The position numbers were made by a program, and so were the translations under genes. Source: Osedax fenrisi (taxonomy: Eukaryota > Annelida > Polychaeta > Sabellida > Siboglinidae). From it: 64,000 bases of DNA. The first letter of the stretch is position 1. Every line of letters begins with the position of its first letter. The notes under the pieces were generated by a model. The model searched no databases and was not told where the DNA came from. It saw only the letters and a list, made by a program, of their open reading frames with translations. The stretch covers positions 50,923,969 through 50,987,968 of the forward strand of contig OZ025244.1 in NCBI GenBank assembly GCA_964019155.1, written 5' to 3'. Positions 1 to 9,193 of this stretch are shown one piece after another.

Positions 1-650
1 GTCTATAGTTCGATGGTAAGGATGTATCACCTTTTTTAAATATGGGAGTAATTATACTCTGTTTCCACATATTTGGGCAGTATTGGTTAGTTAGTGAATG
101 ATTGAATATTAAGGAAAGAGGAATACATAGCTCATATGATACAGATTTTAGGATACCCTTTGGTAGTCCGTCTGGTGGTATACTATACTTATTGGGCATG
201 AGGCATAGATATTTTCTTACAGTCTCGGGGCTTATAGGGAAGGTGTTAAATAAATGATTAGAAACTATGGATGAATTACTAATAAATGTATAGCTGTCCT
301 TAGTAAATACAGATTTAAACTGTTTAGATAAGCATTCAGCTTTATCTCGATCTAGGGTTAACAATTTATTATTATTTGACATTAGAGGAGGCATATTTAT
401 ACGCGTAGATATTTGTCTATTAACATAAAAATAAAATGATTTAAGGTTATTGTTAGATAGTGCTCTAGCTTCAATGTTATAGATGTAATCCGATATGGTT
501 TCAGATAACTTTATTTGATATAGTCTCCATTTAGCTTTAATATTTGGTTTATGTTTATTTTTATATAATTTCTAACATTTCGAATCAAGTTTTTGATGAA
601 TTTAGGAAATTTAAATGACCGTATAGTTGATAGGGGGGAGTTATCACTCA
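1..650 (-). pseudogene. LINE-A fragment (start of RT region), independent copy
   Basis: On the minus strand this encodes the region leading into the reverse transcriptase of the same LINE seen at 5.1-8.8 and 57.5-61.5 kb. The piece nearest base 1 reads IFKKGDTSLPSNYRP, the usual start of a non-LTR RT, and the element continues beyond the window. It is not simply another copy of block A. It has a Cys codon (TGC) in the motif AECLSKQ where both long copies have TGA, and it keeps about 232 bp that copy A lost at 6,817. It has its own one-base deletion near 580 (a T-run before TGATGAATT). It is cut abruptly near 650, where block A begins. Clearly homologous and clearly broken. Confidence 0.85.
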
Positions 651-656
651 TTATAT

Positions 657-1080
657 ATCACTCAATATTTTTGTATCTATACATATACAAAAATATATAC
701 TATAATATTTTTTAAATTAGCATATAATGTATTAAGTGATCATATACAGTTTTAAATATTAAAAATAAAATATGAAATAACTAAATATATAAAATATAAC
801 TATGAATATAAATAATTACAAAACTAAAAGCATAAAAGGATAAATTATTTTTGTTTATAATATTCCATAGAAAATTGTCATTATAAAGTATTTTCGAATA
901 TATATATATTATTAAAATTATGGCTACATATTATTTTCTGTCTTTCAATTATTTATTATATTATACGTATATATATATATATATATAAGGGTAATTGTTT
1001 CGTCAAGCAGCAATGATTTTATAATTAGGTACCAAGGTACTTATACCTTAATCGAATAATAATATATGTATATTTGTCAT
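657..1080. other. AT-rich, no gene seen
   Basis: AT-rich sequence, shared with copy B, with short (TA)n runs near 900 and 968. The stretch 988-1,060 (GGGTAATTG then CAAGCAGCAATG) recurs at 22,052-22,155 and in B near 53,390, so it is a small dispersed repeat or the 3' part of the neighbouring SINE. Confidence 0.6.
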
Positions 1081-1083
1081 TTT

Positions 1084-1362
1084 TGTTATTTTTATTTGGT
1101 GGAGTCCTTTCATCCCATCCAGGAACTTAGATAAAGTTTTCACTTATAACCATATATGGCTCTAATGTCCCTTCGAAGCCGCTCTCATGTTAAGGCATCC
1201 ATGGTTTTAACGAGAGCCGATAATTTATTTATACACAACTATATAAGATCACTTCTAAATAATATTTTAAGACCCATTTTATAAAATTAATTAATGGTCC
1301 GGACAAGGCGTGTCCTACTGCTTGATTGTCTACCGCCTTAGCCACTGAGCCACATAGGCAGT

Positions 1363-1363
<1 letters not shown>
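1084..1363 (-). mobile_element. tRNA-derived SINE, copy A
   Basis: Read on the minus strand, the element starts with a tRNA-like head whose A box is TGGCTCAGTGGCTAAGGCGG (1,333-1,352). It is followed by a degenerate B box and an AT-rich body that ends in a T/A-rich tail. The same body occurs at 47,500-47,745 with a different but homologous head, and in copy B at 53,476-53,755. Three copies with a common tRNA-like head are the main evidence. Pol III would have been the polymerase for an active copy. A (TA)n array abuts the 5' end. Confidence 0.75.

Positions 1364-1410
<47 letters not shown>
1364..1410. repeat. (TA)n microsatellite
   Basis: Uninterrupted TA dinucleotides directly at the head of the SINE. 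The 76-codon frame that crosses it is an artefact of the TA run. Confidence 0.9.
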
Positions 1411-1806
1411 GATATATAAGTGTATAATAATATGTAATAATATGTAATAATATATAACATTAGCAGTGATGTGATAACCATAGAAACTAAGTGAATCCCT
1501 CATTAAATGCCGACTGATCAACATACCAACCAACATTTCCATCATGGATGCTAGTAACATTATTCCATATGCAACCTTATATTATATTATGTATTTAATA
1601 GATCGTGGAATAAATATTCTGCCTGAAGGAATGTAATGAGAAAATGTAGTCATGCCAACTTTTATATTAGGACATTATATTGTAATTTAATCTTATAAAT
1701 TACTAATATTATAGTTAACATATTGTATTTAGTTATCATATTTTATTGGAAAGCTTGACGTATGTTTCTTTATAGACATTTATATGTAACTATATAAGTG
1801 GATATA
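1411..1806. other. AT-rich, no gene seen
   Basis: AT-rich sequence shared with copy B; no coding, RNA or transposon signal recognised. Confidence 0.5.
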
Positions 1807-2815
1807 GGGGAAAGTAACCTAATACGGACACTTTAACAATAAATCATCTTTAAATGTTATGACTCATTATTTATATTTAAAAATTACAATCTAATAATAT
1901 AAAATGATTATAGATATTGTTGTTATTTTAAAATTTTATTTAATCTTTTAATTCCATATATGTATATATATAGATCACGGGGGTGTCCGTATTCGGTACC
2001 CATGTCCGAATACGGACACCCTGTCTTATAATACGGACACCCTATATGTCATTAGATCTATAGTTTCTGACCACACCTTTAAAGTCAAATTGAAAACACA
2101 TCTATTTAATATAGCTTATAATAATTAATATACGATACACCGCCGAAACTCATTTCTGATGTTGATCGCAGTGTCTAAACAAATTGGTTACAAGGTTACA
2201 AGGTTACAAGATGAACTATATAGTATTGATAAATCAATCAGACAATTACAATTACATTATTTATAATTAATTGTATGAATAATTTATTCTAATTTCATTA
2301 TTTTTATTATTTTTTATTTATAATACAATTTAAGTATCTATCTAATAGCAATTTTAGATTTAGCTTTATTGGTGGTATTAATATTATAACGCACGCGATT
2401 TTTATGTATTCAAAATAGATGATACGCTTCGCGCTGATAGGTTATAGGGTGTCCGTATTAAGACATCTAGGGTGTCCGATGGACACTGTGCGTATTAGGG
2501 ACTTATATGACCTATTGATATATGCTTATAACTTAATGAATATTTGATAATAAATATATAAATTATATATATAATATTTTTTTATATCGATACATTTGTA
2601 TATTCTTGAAAAGGTTTTAAGTTGATATTTTTTTTCATAAATTTAAAAACGTAATAAAAAAATCAGTTTATTGGATATATCAGATATATTTAGTATAATT
2701 AAAAAATAAAATACGTTTTTCGACTATTCATTAAACATTTTGTGTGGGATTTATGGTTTCTGAGATACCGTGAGTGTCCGTATTCGGGCACTGTCCATAT
2801 TCATTTGCTTTCCCC
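1807..2815 (+). mobile_element. F1 MITE, copy A (iteron-bearing, TA target)
   Basis: A non-autonomous element bounded by TA on both sides (1,805-1,806 and 2,816-2,817). Its imperfect terminal inverted repeats are GGGGAAAGTAACCTAATACG at the left and GGGGAAAGCAAATGAATATG (reverse complement) at the right. It holds three clusters of the iteron GTGTCCGTATT(C/A)GG. The first (1,977-2,045) contains a near-perfect hairpin built on GGGTGTCCGTATTCGG and its complement around GGTACC. The second is at 2,440-2,500 and the third at the right end. There is no long open frame. A 155-bp LINE tail sits inside this copy. Other members: 26,605-27,509 (inverted), 54,197-55,052, and fragments at 18,081 and 41,824. 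TA targeting would fit Tc1/mariner-type enzymes, but the superfamily is not settled by the sequence. Confidence 0.8.
2058..2212 (+). mobile_element. 5'-truncated LINE tail inserted in F1 MITE
   Basis: This 155-bp segment is present in copy A and absent at the matching site of copy B. Its left part encodes a typical end of a non-LTR RT protein (TFKVKLKTHLFNIAYNN then stop). Its right end is three copies of GGTTACAA, as expected for a CR1/L2-type 3' tail of short tandem repeats. AGAT occurs on both sides (2,054-2,057 and 2,209-2,212) and once at the empty site in B, consistent with a 4-bp target duplication. Insertion is therefore a better reading than loss from B. Confidence 0.75.
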
Positions 2816-2829
2816 TAGATCGTTAGCAA

Positions 2830-3070
2830 CGGAACCCGTATTTTGAAATCAACGGCTACAGTTCAAATCTTTAATTTTAGGGTATTTGGAAAGATTTGAT
2901 GGTCTCAAATCTTTATTTTAAATTTAGTTTCGGTTCGGGTATCATGTCGGGTAATTGTTCGAGTAATCGATTAACATAATTATGTAATAAGTTTATTTCA
3001 ACAATTTTAAAATATTCATTAAAATGTATAGATACTATTAATTCGATCATCAGTTATGCCACCTATATGA
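2830..3070. other. Segment present only in copy A
   Basis: About 240 bp lies between the F1 MITE and ATAATATATTAAA that copy B lacks; B reads GTTAGCAATATAATATATTA across the junction. It includes a slightly GC-richer stretch with GGTTCGGGTATC. No transposon ends are obvious, so either insertion here or deletion in B is possible. Confidence 0.6.
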
Positions 3071-3236
3071 TAATATATTAAAAATAGAATAATTTTATCA
3101 AGGACACCGAGTCCTTGATTTATTATCCATTAATAACAATATTTCAAAATTAATACGTATATTCTGCATATTCCTGAAGGAATTCCTATTCGATATTAAT
3201 ATCATTAGATTAAGTTTAAATGATTTATACTCTGTA

Positions 3237-3239
<3 letters not shown>

Positions 3240-3306
<67 letters not shown>
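3240..3306. repeat. (TA)n microsatellite
   Basis: Long pure TA array; its counterpart in copy B is at 55,240-55,302. A short perfect hairpin (ATCAAGGAC...GTCCTTGAT) precedes it at about 3,098-3,120. Confidence 0.9.
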
Positions 3307-3313
<7 letters not shown>

Positions 3314-3479
3314 TGTATACATATGTTAATTTATAAACAGTTTAAAACTATATTTGTCTACAAGTAAATTTTGAATAAATATTTGACACTATGGTATATA
3401 TATATATATATATATGCTGTGGTGTATATAGTATATGGGATTCCCCGTACACCTTTACTAAATACTATATACTGATATA

Positions 3480-3975
3480 TATGATTATTAGAATAGTAAC
3501 GTATTCAATAATTCAAGTAATTAATAATTATTTATTGTTTATTATTTAATTATAATTTATTAATTAATAATTATTTATCAATTATAATATTAATTAATAA
3601 TAATTAATTATATATTATTTTAATAATTATTAATTATTTAATTATAATTTATTAATTAATAATTATTTATAAATTAATTATTATTATTATTAATTAATAA
3701 TAATTATTTATTAATTATTATAATTATTTATTAATTATTATAATTATTTATTAATTATTTTAATTATTTATTAATTATTATAATTATTTATTAATTATTA
3801 TAATTATTTATTAATTATTATAATTATTTATTAAGTATTATAATTATTTATTTATTATTATAATTATTTATTAATTATTATAATTATTAATTATTATAAT
3901 TAATAATTAATTTAATTAATAATAATTATTTATTAATTTATTATTATTAATAATAATTAATTAATTAATATTTCA
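3480..3975. repeat. AT-only minisatellite, about 20-bp unit
   Basis: About 500 bases made almost entirely of A and T, with repeated units of the type TTATTAATTATTATAATTAT. The counterpart at 55,507-55,950 has a slightly different unit number. Confidence 0.85.
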
Positions 3976-4013
3976 TTTTGTTCTTCGTTAACTTATTTTT
4001 AAATATTATTAAA

Positions 4014-4136
4014 AGATTTGAAGTTCTCGAGAACATACCTAAATAAGAGAGATTAGAAGTTCTCGAGAACTTGATATTTTTTTAAAGATTTGAAGTTCTC
4101 GATAACAAAAATTTTAAGATTTGAAGTTCTCGAGAA
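4014..4136. repeat. Four-copy GTTCTCGAGAAC palindrome cluster
   Basis: The motif GATTTGAAGTTCTCGAGAAC, or a one- to two-base variant, occurs four times at irregular spacing. Its core GTTCTCGAGAAC is a perfect 12-bp palindrome in three of the four. The cluster is kept in copy B at 55,994-56,116. It could be a protein-binding array or simply a small minisatellite. Confidence 0.7.
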
Positions 4137-4164
4137 CAACCAAGTATTTGAATTTTACAGCACT

Positions 4165-4555
4165 AATATAATCAATACTTCTATATGGCTCTATTACATG
4201 GACATTAACATCAACTTTAGATACCAATGCAAATGGAGCATATACTCGCTGCTCAGAGTTGCATTCAACAAATCATAGAGGGTACATGTGTTAAATAAAG
4301 AGCTACATGATATAATCCTCAAAATTAAAGTATCTATACGAGAACAAATATTAAGATTCATTGGACACTGCTGGAAGAGTGAAAATAAATTAGTAAGTTA
4401 TTTAATTCTCTGGTAACCGCTCCAAAAACTCATCTTAAACTACCAAACGTGATATGTGATAGAGTGTATACTCTATCACATCACTACTTATAAGTATCTT
4501 AAAAGATGAGGAAGACGTATCATTTACTGCCGAGCAGCTCCACCTGGTAAGGTAA

Positions 4556-4560
<5 letters not shown>
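4165..4560 (+). pseudogene. RTE-like 3' relic with GGTAA tail
   Basis: The plus strand carries a decayed version of the C-terminal end of the RTE-like protein encoded at 9,425-12,445. ILRFIGHCWKSENKL here matches LRFSGHCWRARTEL there, and AFNKS followed by a stop matches ALNKSW. The 3' end ACTGCCGAGCAGCTCCACCT is close to ACTGCCGAGCAAGCTCGACC of the intact element, but the tail is GGTAA repeats, not GAT. It is therefore a related but distinct family. A copy with small changes is at 56,150-56,540. Confidence 0.8.
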
Positions 4561-4599
<39 letters not shown>

Positions 4600-5105
4600 A
4601 TTATATTATATACATATATGATATTTTTAATTTAATAAGGACACTTATTTGTTATCCTTATTTATTACCATAAATATCATAAAATTATCCTCGTTTTATA
4701 TAAAGATATTTCTAGATCTACCTGAATGTCCTACGCGAATAAATAGAGCTAATAATTCCCATAACAACCGATCCTCTATCTATCCTAAGCTATTTTGTTG
4801 GTGGGATAGCACACATTTTTTTTCCAGAACATTCTCTCTAACTGTATTATGTTCTTATATGTATTCCATAATTAATGATATAAATAATGAAGTGCTTATG
4901 AAATATTTTTAAACAAATAAATAAATAAATTAATTAATTAAAAATATATATTGATTATGAATGTAAAGTTTTATTTTTGTTTGTAGTGATATGATACTAA
5001 TAATAGGAAAAATAAATCGAAATGTATCAAACTCTATACACATATTTGTAGAGTTTGATACATTTAGATTTATGTTTCCAATTTATTCTATATATATATA
5101 TATAT
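4561..5105. other. TA array and AT-rich spacer
   Basis: Contains (TA)n at 4,561-4,596 and an imperfect inverted repeat at about 5,020-5,075 (TCAAACTCTATACACATATT against its complement). No gene recognised. The matching place in B carries a 424-bp extra segment after CCAGAAC (here 4,830). Confidence 0.6.
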
Positions 5106-5513
5106 TCAATAATAATATATTACAATTTATAATAATAATAATATAATAATAATAATATAATTTATTGAATATAGAAAATAGATATTCAATATGACATAAA
5201 ACAGGAGATAAAACTAATAGTACAAAATAAAATAAAAGTATTAACATTATTGATTTACATATGCCATTGCTTAGCTCGTATATGCTAATGATATGCCAAC
5301 AAGGCCGCGACAGATCTCAGCTTTTAGGAAAGGGTTAATTATTTCCTATGCCGTGGGGAGGACAATTTGACCAGTAGATTCCACGCTAGCATCCTTACTC
5401 CCCGACACCCGTCACAACCCCACTGACCTAACATAACGCACGAGGACAAACAGTAAATAAGGTAATAAATAAGAATATATAAATAAATGTACAAGGTAGG
5501 ATGAACATGTTCA

Positions 5514-7321
5514 TCAACTACCAGACAGTATCGCAGAAACACCCGATTTAAATAATGGAAGAGACTTCATTACGGTTAGATGAGCAGGCAGATTGTTCCA
5601 TGTAGCCGAGACCCGATTGCTGAAGAAGTTGTGTGGTCGGTTATTCTTGGTTTTAATTTTCACCGAAGGCCCTCTAAGATGATTCGTGTAGGTCCACAAG
5701 AAATCATCTACATCCACATCAACGAGACCATTGATTATTTTGTAAGTCAGCACCATATCAGCAACATGCCTACGGGAAGAAAGTGATTTTAGCTTTAAAA
5801 ACAATAATCTATCAGGGTATTCTAATGAACCTAAATTGCACCTAAAGAAAAGCTTACGAGTAAATAGTCTCTGAACCAATTCGAGTTTGGTGGAATTACC
5901 ATTTGTTCTGAAAGGAATGGATGGGTTCCAGATACTGGATGCGTATTCAAGGACAGGTCTTACATAACTTATATATGCTAGTGTCAATGGTACATGTTTG
6001 TTACATCTAAATACTCGAAAGATTATATTAATCATTCTGTATGCTTTACGGATAATATTATCAATATGATCATTAAAAGATAGATTATGGTTGATAATTA
6101 CACCTAGATCGGTGTACGTATTAGAATAGCTTAATTGAACACCGTTAATCGAGTATGAGGATATTTCATTACCCTTACTAGACATTATAGAGCATTTATG
6201 GATTGCTAAATTAAGACCTGATAATGTTGACCAATCATTTAATTTGGTTAGTGCATTATGCATATAGTCCATTTCAAATTCATATTTATGGATAAGAGAA
6301 AGTTTGGCATCGTCAGCAAAAAGGGTACATATTATCTGAGGTGAGAATATATTGGGAAGGTCATTTATGTAGATTATAAATAAAATTGGTCCTAGACAAG
6401 AACCTTACGGAACCCCTGATGTTGCCATAATATTATCAGATACATTCATACCAACCTTAACACACTGGTGTATATTATGAAGATATGATTGTATCCAGTG
6501 TAGTACATTACCAGTTATTCCTAGAGCTTCAATCTTAGATAATAGCTTAGCATGTGATACTGTGTCGAATGCCTTTGCGAAGTCGATGTATGTAGTATGC
6601 AAAGTATAGTTGTTGTCCATGACTCGGGCTAGATTCCTATAGTATTGGATCAACTGCAGAGTGGTTTATTTTCCCGATAGAACTCCATATTGGCATTGTG
6701 ATATGTAGCCGTTTTCTCTGAGAAAGTGAACCAAGTATCTACAAAGAATCTTTTCAAAAAGAATTAATGTGGAGGGTAGAATACTTATAGGTCTATAGTT
6801 CGATGGTAAGGATGTAAGAAACTATGGATTAATTACTAATAAATGTATAGCTGTCCTTAGTAAATATAGATTTAAACTGTTTAGATAATCATTCAGCTTT
6901 ATCTCGATCTAGGGTTAACAATTTATTATTATTTGACATTAGAGGAGGCATATTGCTACGCGTAGATATTTGTCTATTAACATAAGAATAAAATGATTTA
7001 AGGTTATTGTTAGATAGTGCTCTAGCTTCAATGTTATAGATGTAATCCGATATGGTTTCAGATAACTTTATTTGATATAGTCTCCATTTAGCTTTAATAT
7101 TTGGTTTATGTTTATTTTTATATAATTTCTTACATTTCGAATCAAGTTTTTTGATGAATTTAGGAAATTTAAATGACCGTATAGTTGATAGGGGGGAGTT
7201 ATCATTGATTAATGTCTTTACAATTTCAATAAATGTTGTTAGTAATACATCAGTATAATTTTCAACCTTAAGAATACTAGACCAACTTAAATTATTTAGA
7301 GTTTGCTTAACAATATTTAAA
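5514..7321 (-). pseudogene. LINE-A reverse transcriptase, copy A (broken)
   Basis: The RT part of ORF2 can be followed across several broken frames. It has the palm segment IDFAKAFDTVSHAKL, the FADD catalytic box seen as LFADDAKLSL, the LGVIINHNLSFNDHI segment and a C-terminal ATWNNLPAHL-type motif ending in a stop at 5,514. Lesions specific to this copy are a TAA replacing the Ser codon after LSGK, a TAA replacing Gln of the GVPQGS motif (6,405 region), and a 232-bp deletion at 6,817. Lesions shared with copy B are a +1 shift at 7,322 between the endonuclease and RT frames and a TGA in the AE-LSKQ motif. It cannot make an active enzyme. Confidence 0.85.
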
Positions 7322-8059
7322 TTACAGTGAGTAATTAAAATTACAGTTACTATTAGTCTTAGATTTCATTGTAATAACATTTGTATTGAAAATATTAGCA
7401 GTTATAGATAAATGATCACTAGTAGAAGTATTGTAGCTAAAAGGAGTATCTATACTGAGGTTAAATATACAGTCATCATTAGATAAGACCAGATCAAGGA
7501 TATTATCTTTTCTAGTATTGTTAGTTACAAACTGGGTTAGAGAGGTAGATATAACAAAATCCGTGAATATTTTGTCAAGTGGGTTACTAGGTATGGGAGA
7601 ATCACCATACCAGTTAATACCAGGGAAATTCAAATCCCCTATTAGAATAAATGTATTAGAGAGTTCAGTATATTTAGACAGTATTTTACATAGCTCCCAT
7701 GTTATATCATAAGACATATTGGGTGGCCTGTAAACAGAAAATATAGTATAGTTGTATAATGTTATAGCTAGGAGTTCAATATTATGTGGATTATGTATAG
7801 TTAGAGCATAAGAGTTTAAATAGCATTTAACAAAAATTAATATCCCACCACCACGAGTAGATAATCTATCCTTTATGTATATAGTATAATTAGATGTGTT
7901 AAAACATAGCATAGCATTTGTGTAAGAGTCATTTAACCAAGTTTCATTAATAATAATAATATCATAAGTGTTAGTAGATAGAATATTAATTAATGAGGGA
8001 AGCTTGTTATATAAACTCTGTGCATTGGTATAGAATACAGTAATATGTTTATTTTCTAG
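7322..8059 (-). CDS. LINE-A endonuclease domain, in frame with ORF1 after a UGA
   Basis: An uninterrupted frame that begins directly after the ORF1 stop codon. APE-type endonuclease landmarks appear in order: YTNAQSL, INETWL, RGGGILIFVK, VYRPPN, IGDLNFPGINW, NILDLVLSND and SDHLSI. Together these give the catalytic Asn, Glu, Asp and His positions expected for target nicking. There is no ATG at the beginning of the domain; the first Met (7,912) lies after the catalytic NETW motif, so initiation there would give a dead enzyme. This makes fusion to ORF1 by stop readthrough, or reinitiation, likely. The frame ends at 7,322, where the RT continues in the +1 frame in both copies. Confidence 0.8.
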   Translation of the reverse strand, partial: LENKHITVFYTNAQSLYNKLPSLINILSTNTYDIIIINETWLNDSYTNAMLCFNTSNYTIYIKDRLSTRGGGILIFVKCYLNSYALTIHNPHNIELLAITLYNYTIFSVYRPPNMSYDITWELCKILSKYTELSNTFILIGDLNFPGINWYGDSPIPSNPLDKIFTDFVISTSLTQFVTNNTRKDNILDLVLSNDDCIFNLSIDTPFSYNTSTSDHLSITANIFNTNVITMKSKTNSNCNFNYSL

Positions 8060-8062
8060 TCA
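8056..8062 (-). promoter_or_regulatory. UGA-CUAG stop context between ORF1 and endonuclease
   Basis: On the minus strand ORF1 ends ...GTATCTAAATGACTAG, that is UGA followed by CUAG, and the reading frame stays open into the endonuclease. UGA followed by CUA, and UGA-CUAG in particular, is the established high-efficiency readthrough context in animal and viral mRNAs. The site is identical in copy B (60,729-60,735). Function here is inferred. Confidence 0.6.
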
Positions 8063-8704
8063 TTTAGATACTTGATCAGGCGTATGTTTGTTGCTGTTAT
8101 TAGATTTAGATTGTTTGTTGCTATTATATGTTTTTTTCCAGTTAGAGTAATCAGTATCACTGTAAGTAATAGTTGTATTCCAATCAATTATGTATTTATC
8201 ATTGTCTATTTTATAGTTTTTTAATTCATATGATAGTGTGCTATTGTTAAAAACGCAGCGTATATTTCCAGTTAGGGCATTTGCTCCTATTGGGAGAATA
8301 ATACGTTTAAGACATTCGTCATAGGATAAATCGGGACGCAGAGATATGTTATCGTATTGAGTGTGTATATCAGGATGTTTCGAAAATGTGCTTAGTAATT
8401 CCTTTACAGTGATACTGTCATTTAGACATATTTTAACTATTAAGTTTCCATTATCCGTAATAATTTTTTGTTTAGAGTATGCTTTTTCATCTACACCTAG
8501 ATCTTTCATTAATGTATTTGCTTGTTCGTCTTGGGATAATCCAAATATTAACAGTTTTTTATTAAGATTAATTTCAATAGCTATTTTATTACTTATTGTT
8601 TTTGCTATAGAAGACTTATTTATAGACTGTTCAATGTTCTTAGATAACGCGTTCGCATAACTTTTAGTATCATTTACTTTTAAATTAGTAATATCAGTTA
8701 TCAT
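8060..8704 (-). CDS. LINE-A ORF1 protein, 5'-truncated element
   Basis: A 214-codon frame that ends at the UGA before the endonuclease. The frame is open upstream to about 8,818. That upstream stretch (IKTIFDEHKREIDELKD...) and the start of the annotated protein look like a coiled coil, as is usual for LINE ORF1 proteins that multimerise on RNA. The rest is Asn/Lys/Ser-rich and basic near the C-terminus (SNWKKTYNSNKQSKSNNSN). I see no CCHC zinc knuckle and do not recognise a named fold. The annotated ATG (8,704) may be internal, because the true start appears to have been lost by 5' truncation. Confidence 0.65.
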   Translation of the reverse strand: MITDITNLKVNDTKSYANALSKNIEQSINKSSIAKTISNKIAIEINLNKKLLIFGLSQDEQANTLMKDLGVDEKAYSKQKIITDNGNLIVKICLNDSITVKELLSTFSKHPDIHTQYDNISLRPDLSYDECLKRIILPIGANALTGNIRCVFNNSTLSYELKNYKIDNDKYIIDWNTTITYSDTDYSNWKKTYNSNKQSKSNNSNKHTPDQVSK

Positions 8705-8830
8705 ATTTTTTAGATCAACAAGTGTATCTTTTAACTCGTCAATTTCACGTTTGTGTTCATCAAAAATAGTTTTGATATTATTGTCAAAAATATGTTGTAT
8801 GAGATTAGTAATACTTAGTGAAACTTATAA

Positions 8831-9193
8831 GTTATATATGTAATATATATATTACATTTATAAATGTATTTTTACTAAATAGGTACATTTATGGATCCAA
8901 TATATATGGAGTGTTAATTAAATCATCATTTAAACTCACTATTCTCTAGATTGTAAAATTATAAATAAATAATATACATAATTAGTTCATATCCTATTAA
9001 TGAAATACTATTATTATAAGTCAAATGTATACCAAGAGTGATCAATTATTGCCATACATATTTGGTGGACACGAAACAGTGTACCAAATAATCAGGTCTA
9101 CAAAATGGTTATTATTATGATAACTATATAACTATACCAAATATGGTATAGTTATATATATATATATAATAATAATAATGCTAATAATATAAT
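8831..9193. repeat. Left part of the hairpin repeat split by the RTE-like element
   Basis: AT-rich sequence containing the palindrome ACTATACCAAATATGGTATAGT (two halves around 9,131-9,152). Its right end (GCTAATAATATAAT) joins, across the RTE-like insertion, with the sequence at 12,484 onward to rebuild the continuous repeat seen near 49,800-49,860 and 52,940-53,000. Confidence 0.6.
9186..9193. repeat. Target-site duplication of RTE-like element (left)
   Basis: AATATAAT here and at 12,484-12,491. The uninterrupted homologue near 52.9 kb has this stretch once, so the duplication can be checked within the window. Confidence 0.75.

Larger units (their letters stand above)
5110..8830 (-). mobile_element. 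LINE-A, copy A (CR1/L2/jockey-group retrotransposon)
   Basis: A long minus-strand non-LTR retrotransposon. In order it has a partial ORF1, an in-frame UGA, an APE-type endonuclease, a reverse transcriptase, and a 3' untranslated region that is less AT-rich at 5,280-5,420. It ends in AATAAA-like and ATT-rich sequence near 5,110-5,170. The 5' end is truncated: the ORF1 frame is open back to about 8,818, with no upstream promoter or ATG before the one at 8,704. Copy B (57,545-61,500) has the same 5' truncation, so the insertion predates the duplication. Confidence 0.85.

Noticed and set aside
3098..3322. Frames rich in Tyr-Ile repeats here and at 1,330, 30,163, 31,679 and 55,091
   Set aside because: Produced by (TA)n microsatellites.
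4014..4136. Heat-shock or steroid response elements in the GTTCTCGAGAAC cluster
   Set aside because: Half-site spacing does not fit nTTCnnGAAn or AGAACAnnnTGTTCT; named only as a palindrome cluster.
5580..5786. Plus-strand frame inside LINE-A (and its twin at 58,021)
   Set aside because: Shadow of the RT coding strand; no features of its own. The same holds for 7,518, 8,361 and the minus-strand frames within the RTE-like ORF.
8060..8704. LINE-A ORF1 as a host gene
   Set aside because: It is in frame with, and directly upstream of, an APE endonuclease and RT on the same strand, and occurs twice with the element.
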